The position numbers and the translations under genes were made by a program. A model generated the notes under the pieces. The model was not told the DNA's origin, made no database searches, and saw only the letters and a program-made list of their open reading frames with translations. A DNA stretch of 64,000 bases from Grifola frondosa (Eukaryota > Basidiomycota > Agaricomycetes > Polyporales > Grifolaceae): NCBI GenBank assembly GCA_001683735.1, contig LUGG01000011.1, positions 992,001 through 1,056,000 on the forward strand, written 5' to 3'. Shown one piece after another: positions 1 to 11,677 of this stretch; the stretch's first letter is position 1; every line of letters begins with the position of its first letter.

Positions 1-3000
1 GGCTTGATGAACTTGACGACGTGTCGCAGCGGGATGAGGTCGAACCCTCAGCTCACGATTCGGACGCCAATATTTCCATAGATGATGAATCCTCCGTTCA
101 TGAATCGGACGATAACGTTTCTATGGACGACGAGTCTTCCGCTGGCGAATCAGACGAGGCCATTTCTATGGACAACGAATCATCCACGGAGGAATCAGAG
201 GGCGTGCTTATGGATGATGAATCTGAGTCCACCTCTGAAACCTCTGTATCATCGATCGCATCATCGATTCATATTCCATTTGATACTCACATCCTTCCAG
301 GAACCGGGAGAAGATATTCCGCCATGCTTCCCCTCATTTGCATTGCAGATTCGGACAACATTGGGATGGCGATCTCAAGCATCCTTTACCAGAGACGCGT
401 ATGGGGTATTGACGAGCCTGTCGTGGGTGTCTCTCTGTCACGAACAGGGACGGTTGCGCGCGTCCTCCTTGGTTGGCTTGATTTGGAATCCGATAACAAT
501 GAATTTTTAGTGCGTTCTCTGGACACTTTCCCATGTGATGAATTATGATGGTGCTCATATCGCTTGCAGCCCACTCCGCACATTGCCTGTGCAGATCCAG
601 ACTCGGAGGCGACGACAGCACTTGGTGCTTATGACTTATCTGATCCTATCGACGCCCTTAATTTCGCACAGTTCATCATCGGCCTGGACCGGTGCTTCGA
701 CGCAATCAAGACCTACACTCTCAACCCTCGAATACAAGAGCTGCCGTGGCGATCAGACGATGTTGTTATTTCCAAATTGGATGATCGAGCCCACAGCCGA
801 GTAGAACAATGGGCAGAGGAAGTTGCGATGACTGATCCGAGGTTGGTGTAAAGTTCGTTATCGATGAGGAGGCATGGCTGATAAATATGTCTAAAGTGTC
901 CTCGCAAGGGAATTGCATCCTCCCACTTCTAAACCAGAGTTTCATATACTCGATCTACCTCCAGAGATATCAGTTATGGCAAAGAAGAAGAGTTCTTCCG
1001 TCACCTTTGACGAGAAAAGGTGCGTAGCAACAATGACTGTTTCAGTACATACTGATATTAGCATCGAAGTTTGAACTCGTCTGCCGCCTCTAATACAAGC
1101 TCGCGTACCCGCGAAAGGCGTCCGTGGCTCCTGAGCCGGCTGCTAGTGAGAGCGGGTCTAAGGTAGAGTCAAATCCAGAGTCTCAGGCGGAGTCTCAGGC
1201 AAAGTCCAGGGCGAAATCTGCCATATCAAGTTCCTCGTAAGCTTGTCTCTGCTTTTAACACACAATCAGTGGTCGTGACTCATGCTGCAGACTTGGAAAA
1301 CGGACTGTCGGAGGGCTTACCGACGGGTTGACTATGACCACATGGCTTTTCGAACGGAACGTTGTGGGAGTTGGCTGCGTTCGTATATCGGCTTCAGAGG
1401 GTCTGACGCTCGAGGAAGAGGAAATCAATGCAATGATTGGCGCTTATGAGGAGACCACCAAGTTTGCCTGGCCTAAGGAATGGAACAACAAGGTGTGTAG
1501 TTGAACGACTGTGCGATGGAATATCTACTCACGTATAATCAGAATGCGTTACCAGCTGTCGATCCTAGTCTAACGCATGCTCTTGCAACCCTGTATCGAG
1601 AACACGAAGAAGACGCTACCCAAGTGGAAGAGCTATCTATACCCTTTACCAACATCGTATCTTCCCGACTCTCTTCTCTTCTATACGCCACTATCGTGCC
1701 TTACACTGGATGCTGAGAGTCGTGCCTCCGGCAGGCGTGTCAACGAAGCGGAGTCTCGTCATGATTGGGACGGAGTATTGTATCGTTTCTGTGTTAATAC
1801 TACTGAACACGTCATCTCAGCCCAGATTCTGTGAGTATTTCCACATTTGTTAACGTCTAGATAATCATTCTAATCTTACTACACCAGACTGGAGAGAAAT
1901 TTGAACTTCCCTCGCAACCGTGCTCTGGACGAACTGAATGAGCATGATGCTGATTCTCTTTTTGGATCCTTTCGAACGCTTGCGGACCACAATTACCAAC
2001 TTTGCACTGCGCAGCATGCTGTGACTTCCGGAGCCCAAAATACAACGACGATGCTGACGATGAGGCCCATGCGGCGGCAGATCGAGGCTATGACTTCCGA
2101 TCTCAGCTTAAAACGTCACCAGTAAGGTGATGGCCAAGTACGTGACCTTACGTGCCAATGCAGAACCGCGTGCGGTATATGTGACGCGATCTTTGTTGCG
2201 TCCATCACGAACCCTCATTCAGCTAACCCGGACTCTAAAGGAGCGAAGAAGGAACATGTTGTTCTGAACAAATATGGGTTGGTGATCATTCCATCAGAGG
2301 TGAAGTCGACGCAAAGTTCGCCGAATCTTTGCCAATTCCAGAGACCCCTGCGGAGGCTCCGCGAGATTCACAGCCGGCTTCTGTGCCAGAGGCCCTTCTT
2401 CTATCCGGGACACTCAACTTTCAAGCCAAATGGGCAACTATGCCGACTCCGGGGACAAGATTAATGCCTAAGCAGCGGATGATCCTAGCAACCCTCTTTC
2501 TTCTGCCAACAAGAGGCTGCGCAACACCCCCTCCTGTGGTGGATCAGCCACCTCCAATTGGGCTTTGTGACTTGGCGCTACCTATCTTTGTGGTCGAGTA
2601 CAAGAAACCCGATGATGAGACCACAAAGGCACTGAACCAAGCCCGTTCTATGCTGTCTCATGTGTTGAATTCTTGCTTCGCCTTGGAATCAAGGGTCATC
2701 CAGTATTCTGCCTAGTTACGGCAGGAAAAGCGGGCGGTATTCTCCTCGCATGGCGTTCGGTCCACTCGGAGGTGAGTTTCATTAGCACAGTTACCGATAC
2801 TGTTTCTGACGTTGCTGCAGAAAATATTCATCACAGTCAGAGGAACATTCGCACGTATAGAACTCTCCCAGCCCTATGAGGCACTCCAGTTTGCCATCTT
2901 CCTTCTTCGATTACAAAAGTGGAAGGAGAGTCTCATGGACAAGCTTGCAGGGTTCTCAGTAGCAGACTTCGTGAAGAAAGCTGGTGATGGTGAGCTGGAA

Positions 3001-3123
3001 TGGACCAAGACTATACAGGTGACGTCGATGGCGAAGGCGAAGGGGCAGGCGGAGGCGAAAGCGAAGGGAAAGGCAGTGGCGAAAGCGAAGGGGAAATCCG
3101 GGGATGCCACCCTATCTACTTGA
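1..3123 (+). CDS. Uncharacterised acidic multi-exon protein, 5'-truncated by the window edge
   Basis: I do not recognise a named family. The reading frame is already open at base 1, so the N-terminus lies outside the window. The first visible part is a run of Asp/Glu/Ser repeats (spaced DDESS and HESDD blocks). Exon joins that keep phase are 509/570 and 841/909; further exons lie near 1110-1238, 1291-1492, 1540-1830, 2330-2700 and 2820-3123, but several joins between 1020 and 2300 are unresolved. A late block (about 2585-2900) contains FVVEYKKPDDE followed by a helical stretch and a hydrophobic strand (HPVFCLVTAG), an order reminiscent of PD-(D/E)XK nuclease folds; that is only a suggestion. 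The C-terminus has Lys-Ala-Lys-Gly repeats (about 3030-3100) and stops at 3121. Two broken inverted relatives occur at 14870-16004 and 23331-23830, so it belongs to a locally multiplied family. Confidence 0.55.
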
Positions 3124-4364
3124 GCGTGAACATCCAGTAAGACTTTAATAGCTGCAAAGATATGTATGAACCTGCTGTCATTACTCCGCATTGTCTTCAT
3201 GTCTTCGGTTGTCGTGCATGTAGCGGTGCCCGTCGAAACGAGGTTCCATTTTGCTCAATGCCCCAATGCACAATCACTACATAGCGTATACATATATATA
3301 TGCGCATCAGGATTCGTGACATTCCCATTAATTGTAACCTCATGCTTAAGCACGAGATTCTACATCTAACTACACTGAAGCCTTGCGTAGAACATACGCC
3401 TCTTCCCAGATCGCCAGCGATATTCAGTTTTAATACCTCTCAACACGAACACATCAGCATTACCTTGCTCAATCTCAGGATAATGATATCATATCTGTTT
3501 CTAGCAATCAAGCAGAAGCTGTGCGGCCTAGAAGTCAGACATTAACATTGGCTAATGTCGCCGTCGCGAGCAATGCAGGCTGCATTTGCATAACACAGTA
3601 CACACACCTGGGACATGGGTTGAATAGGAATGCAGAGTGTACCGGACATGTCTCTGAGAAGCGAAATGCGCATACAGCGAGTAGTGTTCGAGCCGTGTTT
3701 TATATTGCACACCGATCATTTCCAACCGCCTAGCATGGTTTGACTGCAACTGAGGGCATAGCCTGGTATACCAGCAGCCGAGATCAGAAGAGAAAACAAG
3801 AGGACGATCAGAGTACTTACTTGCTGACTATATAACGACTTCTCGATATCGTGGTAAGTCAACTCGTCCTGGCCTTTACGTGTGAGTATCACGGAGACTC
3901 AATAATTTGCACTGCTGTTGGATGGGAGCTATCATCGCCGCGGATAGAGTGAAGGGCCCTGCCATTCCATTCCAGTCGTATACAGAACGGAATTAAGATG
4001 CAGTAACACGTTAAACCGATCCGCCACCGCTCAGCAGAAAGACCTGAAGCGACGGACGACTAGCAAGCTCACGAGGGTAGATTGAGCGCAGTTGATCGAC
4101 ATGTGAGCTATGTTGGCGAGGCAGGGAAAACATGAATTTGTTGCTCAGCAATTGGACAGAATGGGAAGGGAAAGACGTCCACTGAATATATCGAGGGCGA
4201 AAAAGCGGCCAGAGTTTGGCCAACCGGCGTCTATTGCCTCGTTTCCATACCCTCACCCCTGTGCTTTTCAGCTGTACTGCGCCGTCGCCGACGACGATAG
4301 CACTCTCATCGTCCATCCTTCAGTCCGCCGTCTGTCCTTTTCTCATGACCTGCAGCTTTGTCCG
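3124..4364. other. Intergenic; promoter side of the Ser-rich gene
   Basis: No coding pattern convinced me here. Frames open upstream of 4365 are continuous with the next gene, but codon choice and the strong Met context favour 4365 as the start. An AT-rich tract with alternating TATATATA lies at about 3291-3301, probably in the 3' flank of the left gene. Confidence 0.5.
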
Positions 4365-7300
4365 ATGACCCCTCGCCCGCCGCTGTCTCACAAGTCTCGT
4401 CCTTTGTCGGCCATTTTCATCGGGTCCAATTCCAGTTCGAGTTCATCTCCTCCTGCAATTCCCGATCTGCCAGAACCTCCAAGCCCTGGCTCCTCCTCAA
4501 GTGCTTCTGGTCTTCCCTCCCCACCTGCAACCAATTCTACAGGTAGCGGAAGCACAGGCAAAGGCAGCACGAACGCTCGCAGCGTTCGGCAGAAGACAGC
4601 ATCACGCTCAGACCTGACCACTAATATGTCTAATGGCGTCCGCGGCAAAATTCTTGGTCATGTCAGGACTATGTCGGCAACTGCAGATGACGATGACGAC
4701 GTCAATGATTATGAAAATGACGAAGACCACACCGCAAGGCTTTCCAACGAACGAAAGCGGTCTTTCAGGACAGCTCCTTCCGATAATGTCTCCGCCCTAC
4801 AACGTGTGAAAAGCTTGGCTGAACGCAATCGCATGGTGAGCAGTGTGTATCCAAAGAGATTATTGCAAGAGTTGACTGTCTGTCCTTCTGGTCCATAACC
4901 TCACTACTATATAAATTCTCTCGTCTTCGTAATTATCAAAACGGCATGATGCTCGTTCTGACTGCCTTGGCTATTGGAACTCATTACTCGGCCTGCTCAT
5001 TGCTGGTGCTACCATTTTGCGCAAAAAAATCATCTGGTTCGATCTTTATGCTGTAATTTGCCTGTGTCTTTCGCCGCTCATTATTTGCGCATACATACAC
5101 TATTCAATGCTGATCTTGTCCTCCCACATCTGCGTTTGCGCATACAACAATTCATTTAATAGGTCTTGGACAAACTCTCTTCAATTTCTCGCCTAGGCTC
5201 TCCTGTACCCTCCTCAAACCCATCTCCGTCTCCTGTTACTCCGCTTACAGCCGGCACTTCATCATCTTCTTCAACCACATTCTCTCGCATATCGTCGTCT
5301 CGTCTCCAGTCTTCGTATATCGCCTCTACTAGTGGTCGACGGCGCGAACCCCCACTTTCCGGGTCAGAAACAGAACGAGAAAGTCAGCGAGTATCCAGCC
5401 GTTGCTCTTCCTCAGACGAGTATTCTTCACCATCAGCATGTCCGGAGAACCGGGCTCCATCTTCCCTCCGTCAGAGACGAATCTCGGCGCCCGCCTCTCC
5501 AGGTAAGATTGGCCGTCCACCTCGCGATAGGGACAGAGGTTCGTCTCCGGGACCTTCGCGTACTCCACGCAAGAGAGTATCAATGGCGATGTCTGTAGAT
5601 GAGCCTATCCAACACGTGCCGCGTGACGATGACGATGTTACAGCTGCAGCGTTAGCGGCGGTTGCTTCATCACGGCGAAGTCCTACTGGTAGTAGCGGGA
5701 AGAAGGCGCGCCAGCCGTTACCCAAAGAGTTTAGGGACAAACACCAATCGGATGATATCAAGGTGCGTCGCCTCTGAGATCGTACTGCATATCTCTGACG
5801 AGATTCTACAGCCCAGCGGCGAGCCTACGACGCCTCACCGCTCTCATGATCAGAGTGTTCTCGGACGTGCATCGCCCTCTCCTCGAGCTGCTGCACGTTC
5901 ATATGCTCCTAACAGCACTGTCACTACCTCTCCTCGCCGCCCCACCTCAACTCGGTACTCGACAGTCCGTGAGTTGACACGCAAGCATCAGACGAGATGG
6001 ATGTCGGAGGACTTAACTTCTAACTCTGTGGACGGGAAGGAGTCTCTTGCTCACACTGTAAATGGAAACGCCGGCGGGCGCCGTCAGGGCGCAAGAGGCG
6101 GTAGTTCCGAAGGTTTGTTCGGGGCTGGGCGAAGTTTGGTCACAGAGGGACTGCGTGCTGCAGGACTGGCGAGAAGAAAGGACGGCGGTGAGGACATATT
6201 TACGATCGGTACGGGGAATACGGAACCCCTGCCTCCCAGACGAACCAGATCCACGGGAAATACGTCGGTTATCAACGGTGATTTAGAGCAAGCCGGCCCA
6301 AGCCATCGCATAAACGAAGGCGTCGGGCCTCCCAGCGGACAGCGAGACTCTCGAAATCGGACAACGACTGGTCAGAGGACCTTGGATCGTCACAGCTATA
6401 CTGGGTTGGTATCCCGTCCTGGCACATCCATGGCGGCGCTCCACCACGAGAATCCTGAACTGCAAGCTCCAAGAACTGCACCCCCCGTATTGCGCAGCTA
6501 CAGGTCAACGCATACGTTACCTGACCAAGATCGCATCCGGTTGGAAACCCCCCAGCAGCACCAGGTTGCTGGTGAACGAAGTCATCCTTCGCCTTATGCC
6601 AACTTAAGAACCTCCAGCGCCACATCCGGCGCCGGGCGAGACCCAGGTTCTGATCACAGGCGTCTCATGCTCGAGTCTCTTGCAGTATTCGAGTCTCATC
6701 TATCTCGTCTTCCGCCTATGGGCCAGACGACGACGAGTACCATTCCGGAGCTTTTTCAGAGTGCGCAACACCTGGTGCATGCGTTGGACAAGCTTAATGG
6801 TATGCTGAAGGCCGGGACAAACAAGGCGCTAGAAGGCCAGATCGACGCCGAGGTCGGGGAATCGGGGGACAACACCGACTTAGTCGAGATGTGGAGGAGG
6901 ATCGGTGCAGAGAACCGCGACGCCCTCCGAGTTAGCGACGAGATCGTGAGGAACATAACGGGCTTCTTACTTGGTGTGGGCAGGGTTCTCCGTGAATCGA
7001 CCTCCACGAACTCGCCACACCCGCAGCATACTAGAAAGATGAGCGTAGAGGACGAGACCAAGAAGAGGTCGAGTCCGGATGTAGCCGTGACGAATGGCGA
7101 GAGAAGCTCGGACGGGAGACGGAGTAGAGAGACGAGACGGAGTTGGGATCCGTCAACCCGTGAAACTGGACAGTTGCTCACCAGGATAGCGAGTCGGGAG
7201 AGAGCCGCCGCAGGATCTCGTGCGGCCTCATCCTTGAAGAGAAACTCAGCAACGTCCAGCAGTGAAGGAAGAAGCATCGTCGATGCGGCTATTGACCAAG

Positions 7301-8109
7301 CACCACAGACGGCGCGAAGCAGCCTTTCGACATATTTACCCACGTCTTCCATTCGTCGTCTCTATACTCCGAGAGAGCAGCGTGCAACTTCAGAAGTTTC
7401 GATACCGCTCATGCCATCCATGGACTCCCAGGAGACTATCAATGGTGATTATGAACCTTCTCCTACGCCTGCCTCCAGACATCCCCATATCGCCCATGTC
7501 GCGATACCTGAACGCCGTCGAGCGCTCCCTCCACTCGCTGTTCCCCCCTCACTACCTAGTCTTCCATCCGAATCAATACTCAGCCGGAGCAGCACCACCG
7601 CGAGTGAAAAAACAAACGGGAGAAAAGCCTCCAGCAACTCGAACATCACAGTTCGTCCAGATGCGACTATATTTCACCCTGTCAAACCGCCTAATGCGAC
7701 CACCGCCATCACCGTAGATACGGGTCCATTCCCTATGGTCCGTACTGGATCATCTGGTTCTGGCCGTACGAACGGAGTCACGTTCTCTCGTCCCTCTACT
7801 GTTTCAGTATCTGCTTTGAATGATCTGCAGCAGCAGCACGAGCGGGACGCCCGAAGGCGGACTACCTCCAGCGTGTCCTCGACCGCTGACGATCCTTCCA
7901 TCCTTTCTTCCGCAGTGATCGCTTCTCCAATGTCTGGCTCGGAGACTGAGAGAGACACGCGAAGGCGGACGATGGACGTTCGATCCCGAACGTCACTACT
8001 CAGCAGCAAGAATGGGGAGGACACCAGTGTTCGTACTCCAGCCTCATCGTACTCGTCAGTGCGGAAAGAGCGTCGACGAACAATCACTGAGATATTCCCG
8101 TCAAGATGA
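4365..8109 (+). CDS. Large Ser/Arg-rich, mostly disordered basidiomycete protein (1122 aa)
   Basis: Three exons, 4365-4835, 5163-5762 and 5812-8109, join in phase (GT-AG introns of 327 and 49 nt). Start chosen at 4365 because MTPRPPLSHKSRP opens a typical low-complexity head and follows a non-coding-like stretch; the same frame is open back to 4110. The protein is dominated by Ser, Pro, Thr and Arg, with many basic Ser/Thr-Pro sites (for example SPSPVTP, SPRRPTS) suggesting heavy phosphorylation. One ordered-looking island, roughly residues 640-755, is amphipathic helical (LESLAVFESHLSRLPP to GFLLGVGRVLRES). SGSETERE occurs twice, near residues 60 and 700 of the later exons. I can assign no enzyme or pathway. 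The first intron is unusually long for this locus and could hide an extra exon. Confidence 0.75.
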
Positions 8110-8709
8110 TTCGGTTTCATTGCGCTGGGTAAGTCTTTTCCTTTATCTCGTGTTTGCATGCTCAAGCGGCCTTCGCTATAGACTGTTGATCAGTCCGTCG
8201 CGCTTGTCTTGTGAAGCAGATCTTCTCGTCCATTCGTCTCGGTCCTTTTTTTTCCCTGTCAGTTGTTCGCTCTTTGGACTGTTTCCACTGTCTTCCGTGT
8301 GTTTTTATTTTCATTTTCGTTTACCTCATCCGTCCAGTTGACAGCACCGCGGTGAATGTTCATAGCTGCCAGAATTTGTTTCTGTTCGAATTTGTTCCTT
8401 GTCCCAGTAGCACGTATGTTTATGTTACAGGCCTCCTGCACGATATGACGAGTTTGCGCCACAGTCCCTTTTGCTAATCACTTATAGCAATGTAATGAGC
8501 TCTGCACTGTCTCAATAAATTCTCTTCTTGTACCGTTTGTATCCTGCTCGTAGCTACAGGAAGCTCAGCGAATAGAAATCCTAGCCCATCGCATCAATAC
8601 ACGGGCACGTGACATGAACACGCCAGTGAGGGTGTGGCTCACCTTCTAAGTTCTTTTGTGACACCATACTGTTCGAAGAATTCTATCAAATGCGACTTAC
8701 TTGTCCACT
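8110..8709. other. Intergenic; left edge of the FunK1 duplication
   Basis: Pyrimidine-rich 3' flank of the Ser-rich gene, then the FunK1-A promoter. From about 8606 (CACGTGACATGAACACGCC) the sequence matches 17310 onward nearly base for base, so this is where similarity between the two duplicated units begins. CACGTG is an E-box-type palindrome retained in both copies. Confidence 0.6.
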
Positions 8710-11378
8710 ATGATTCCACGAGGGAATGCATCCTCGAGCGCGTTCAATGTCCCCATGGCCCTTCACGACAGTGGCGAACAAACTGGTGGTCTCAACCCCA
8801 AGCATGCTAAATCCCGCAACTCAAGGAACGTCCAGGAGGCAGAGAAGTTCATACTGGGACCTATGCCGATTCAAGATTTTCTCGATACCTTCCTTCAGGA
8901 CTCCGCATCCGACGAGCGAAAAAACCACATGCGTTCGAGCAGGAATGCTTTCAATGCCGTACCACAGCGCGGTGACAAGGCCTCTGATATCACGAAACCT
9001 CTGGTATGTCCGTCGACGTTCATGTTTTCATCTTCGATGACGGTCATAATCTCCTATCCTTTTAAGCTCACTGCACTGAGGTCCAGCACGAAATACAGAT
9101 TTCGTTGTCCAGGCTTCAGCTTCCAAAACACCTCCGTACGAGTCAGACACACGCAACGTCTAAGTTCAATGAAGCCTGATATCATTTGCTTCGCATCGCA
9201 TCATTTGGATGCAGTGAAATCGTCAAGTAGGCGGTCTCGCACAGATCTGGGCTATACGGCACTCTTCGTCGACGTCAAGCCAGATCCGGAACAAGATTTC
9301 TTCAATGACCCACCATCCGATGCTGACGCCGATGCTCGGGATTCTCATCAGTTCATTTTGAACATAGATGACGAGGATACTCGGCAACAAGCGAGTCGTG
9401 CACTGGGACAACACATATCGTATGTTACGGAGGTGTGCGCGAGACAGCATCGCACGTTCTGCTATTCAATATCTATGGCTGGTTCTTTTGCTCGGCTTAT
9501 ACGATGGGATCGTGCTGGTGCGATCGTCACGGAGTCCTTCGACATCCGAGAACACCCAGGATATTTGTGCGAATTCTTGTGGCGGTTCTCGCAGGTGTCC
9601 GACGTTGAGCGAGGGTATGATCCGACTGTCGGTCCGGCCAGCGAGGGAGAAGAGATTCTATTCCGGGAGGCCATTACATCGTATGTGAAACTACAGCTTG
9701 ATGTGGAGGAAGACGAGCTCGGGCAAGCTGTTCGTGAGCATTACAAGCGTGGGGCGGTCTCGGCGATCCACGTAACTGTCAAGGATGGCGATGTCCACCG
9801 TAATCGTCGATTTATCGTCTCTCGACCGGTGATGTCTCCACTGTGGCCCGTTGGTCGTGGTACTCGTGGGTATTGGGCGGTGGATGCGGACAGCCACCAG
9901 GTTGTCTTCCTGAAAGATACATGGAGATACGACGGAGAGGACGACGATCGAGAGGGCAATATTCTTGAGGGCCTGAACGATCTAGGCGTGCGTTATATAC
10001 CGACCGTCATATGTCATGGCGACATTCCGTACTATAATCTCGGAGAAGTAGGGAAAGGTGATAGCGATAACGATCACGATGGTGGGTAAATCTCTCCCAT
10101 TCGGAAAACATTAGCTCTAACCTTTGGAATGAAGCTTCGAGTATCCAATCCACGTTGACGCACAGGTATAAGCCAAATGCCTGGGTGTGTGGTAAGAAAC
10201 AGAGGCAAATCTCCATTTCGACCCATATTCACTATCGAGTGGTTGAAGGGAAGGTTGGATACGACCTGAAGCGATTCAAAGGAACGAACGAATTATTGCA
10301 TGCTACGTATGATGTTTTCCAAGGCAAGTACACCATATTTCATCATTTTGTTGCTCATTCATATCCTGCACTGCAGCCATGATAGATGCTTCGGAGAAAG
10401 CTAGACGGATACACCGTGACATCAGCCTTGGTAATATAATCCTCGTCAAGGAACCTGATTGTACCTTGCGGCGGGGCTATTTGGCTGATTGGGAAGTCTC
10501 CTGTAAGACTGACTCTGAAGGTCTGGCTTGCAATGCGGGACGAGCGGCAAGTAGAGCTCCATCTTGGAAGTCGTTCGAGTGCATTGATATCCTATAATCA
10601 GGGCACCTGGCAATATATGTCCTCCAATGCGTTGGTGGATGAAGATGTTGTGCAAACCCTGCAGGATGACATGGAATCCCTATTCTACGTAGTCCTCTAT
10701 TGCAGTCTTCGATGGCTGCCTCATTCTGACACGGATGAGTCCGTATCAGCGAGGATCAATGCCTTGTTTCATCATTCTCACTGCATCGGTGGTCAGATGC
10801 TAGGTGGTGATGCGAAAATCTCTCTATTGCGTTCGAGAGCATTTGCTAGGGACATTACATGGGCGAATGCAGGCGTACAACAATGGGTGAACACGGTCTT
10901 GGATTATCGCAGTCCACAAGGTCATCCAAACCCGCTCATATTCCCCGAAAGCTGGTCCGACCCTCGTCATCTCGACATATTTTGGGGTGGTTTCTTAACT
11001 TCTCTTTCTCGGGAGCCAAATGATAGGATCGAGCGCGATCTGGAAAATTCATCTTTTGGTTCTGCGGTAGAGACCTCGGAGTCTGACTCCTCTTCGGTCT
11101 CGTCAGCGAAGCAAGACACACCCAAAGCACCTAGCCAAGGTCCTGATTCGGCGATGCATCAGATAGAGCCTGTCATAGGTCGGCTTACGCGTTCTAAAAC
11201 GCGACTTGCTCTGCAGCAAGCGGGTCCAAATAAACGGGCTTCAGGTAGACCAACTCCATCTCTTGTCAAGGGCCCAATCGCTGTTCGGAAGACAGCTACG
11301 CCGGGAAGAGGAAGAGGCACCGTTCGCTCCGGTAGGGGTCGCGGAGATCAGACAAAAATGCAGCCTCGGGCATTATAG
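8710..11378 (+). CDS. FunK1-type fungal protein kinase, copy A (814 aa)
   Basis: Five exons join in phase: 8710-9003, 9067-10081, 10135-10323, 10377-10546, 10602-11378. Introns 3 and 4 start with GC (GCAAGT) instead of GT. The second half carries the FunK1 (fungal-specific kinase) signature: VCGKKQ strand, catalytic loop IHRDISLGNIIL in exon 4, an ADWE in place of the usual DFG, a GTWQYMS activation-segment motif at the start of exon 5, and a following DDMESLFYVVLYCSLRWLPH helix. The N-terminal part (GPMPIQDFL, RCPGFSFQNTS, CARQHRTFCYSISM) is typical of long FunK1 proteins. The tail after about residue 690 is Ser/Lys/Arg-rich, ending in GRGRG repeats. FunK1 kinases expanded in mushroom-forming fungi; substrates are unknown. 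This copy has no frame lesion. Intron 1 is 63 nt with no in-frame stop, so retention would add 21 residues. Confidence 0.9.
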
Positions 11379-11677
11379 TAAGGGGTCAGCCTTGATTACA
11401 TAAACATCAGTGTATACAGTGTACATTCCTATGATAACTTTGAGCACTCTGTATAATTGTAGCGACATCAATGTCCATACGGTCATGTGATACGGATGCA
11501 TGTGTGTGGCACCGCAACTCAGGTCGCGAGTTTTGGGTGGCACAGTCTCAAAGTGGCCCCAGATCTTGAATGCATGTCATACCTTTGACCTTCGTCCTAC
11601 AACAGTACGATACGCGTGGATCGCCCGCTTGAATTTTGACCGCAGGCTTCCCGCATACTTGATCTCCCGCTATCTTA

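Noticed and set aside
3030..3105. Possible minisatellite of GCGAAGGCGAAGGGG type
   Set aside because: It is in frame and encodes Lys-Ala-Lys-Gly repeats of the left-edge gene, so it is better explained as protein low complexity.
6756..7352. 198-codon minus-strand frame inside the Ser-rich gene
   Set aside because: Antisense of a Ser/Arg-rich coding exon, with no splice signals or conserved residues.
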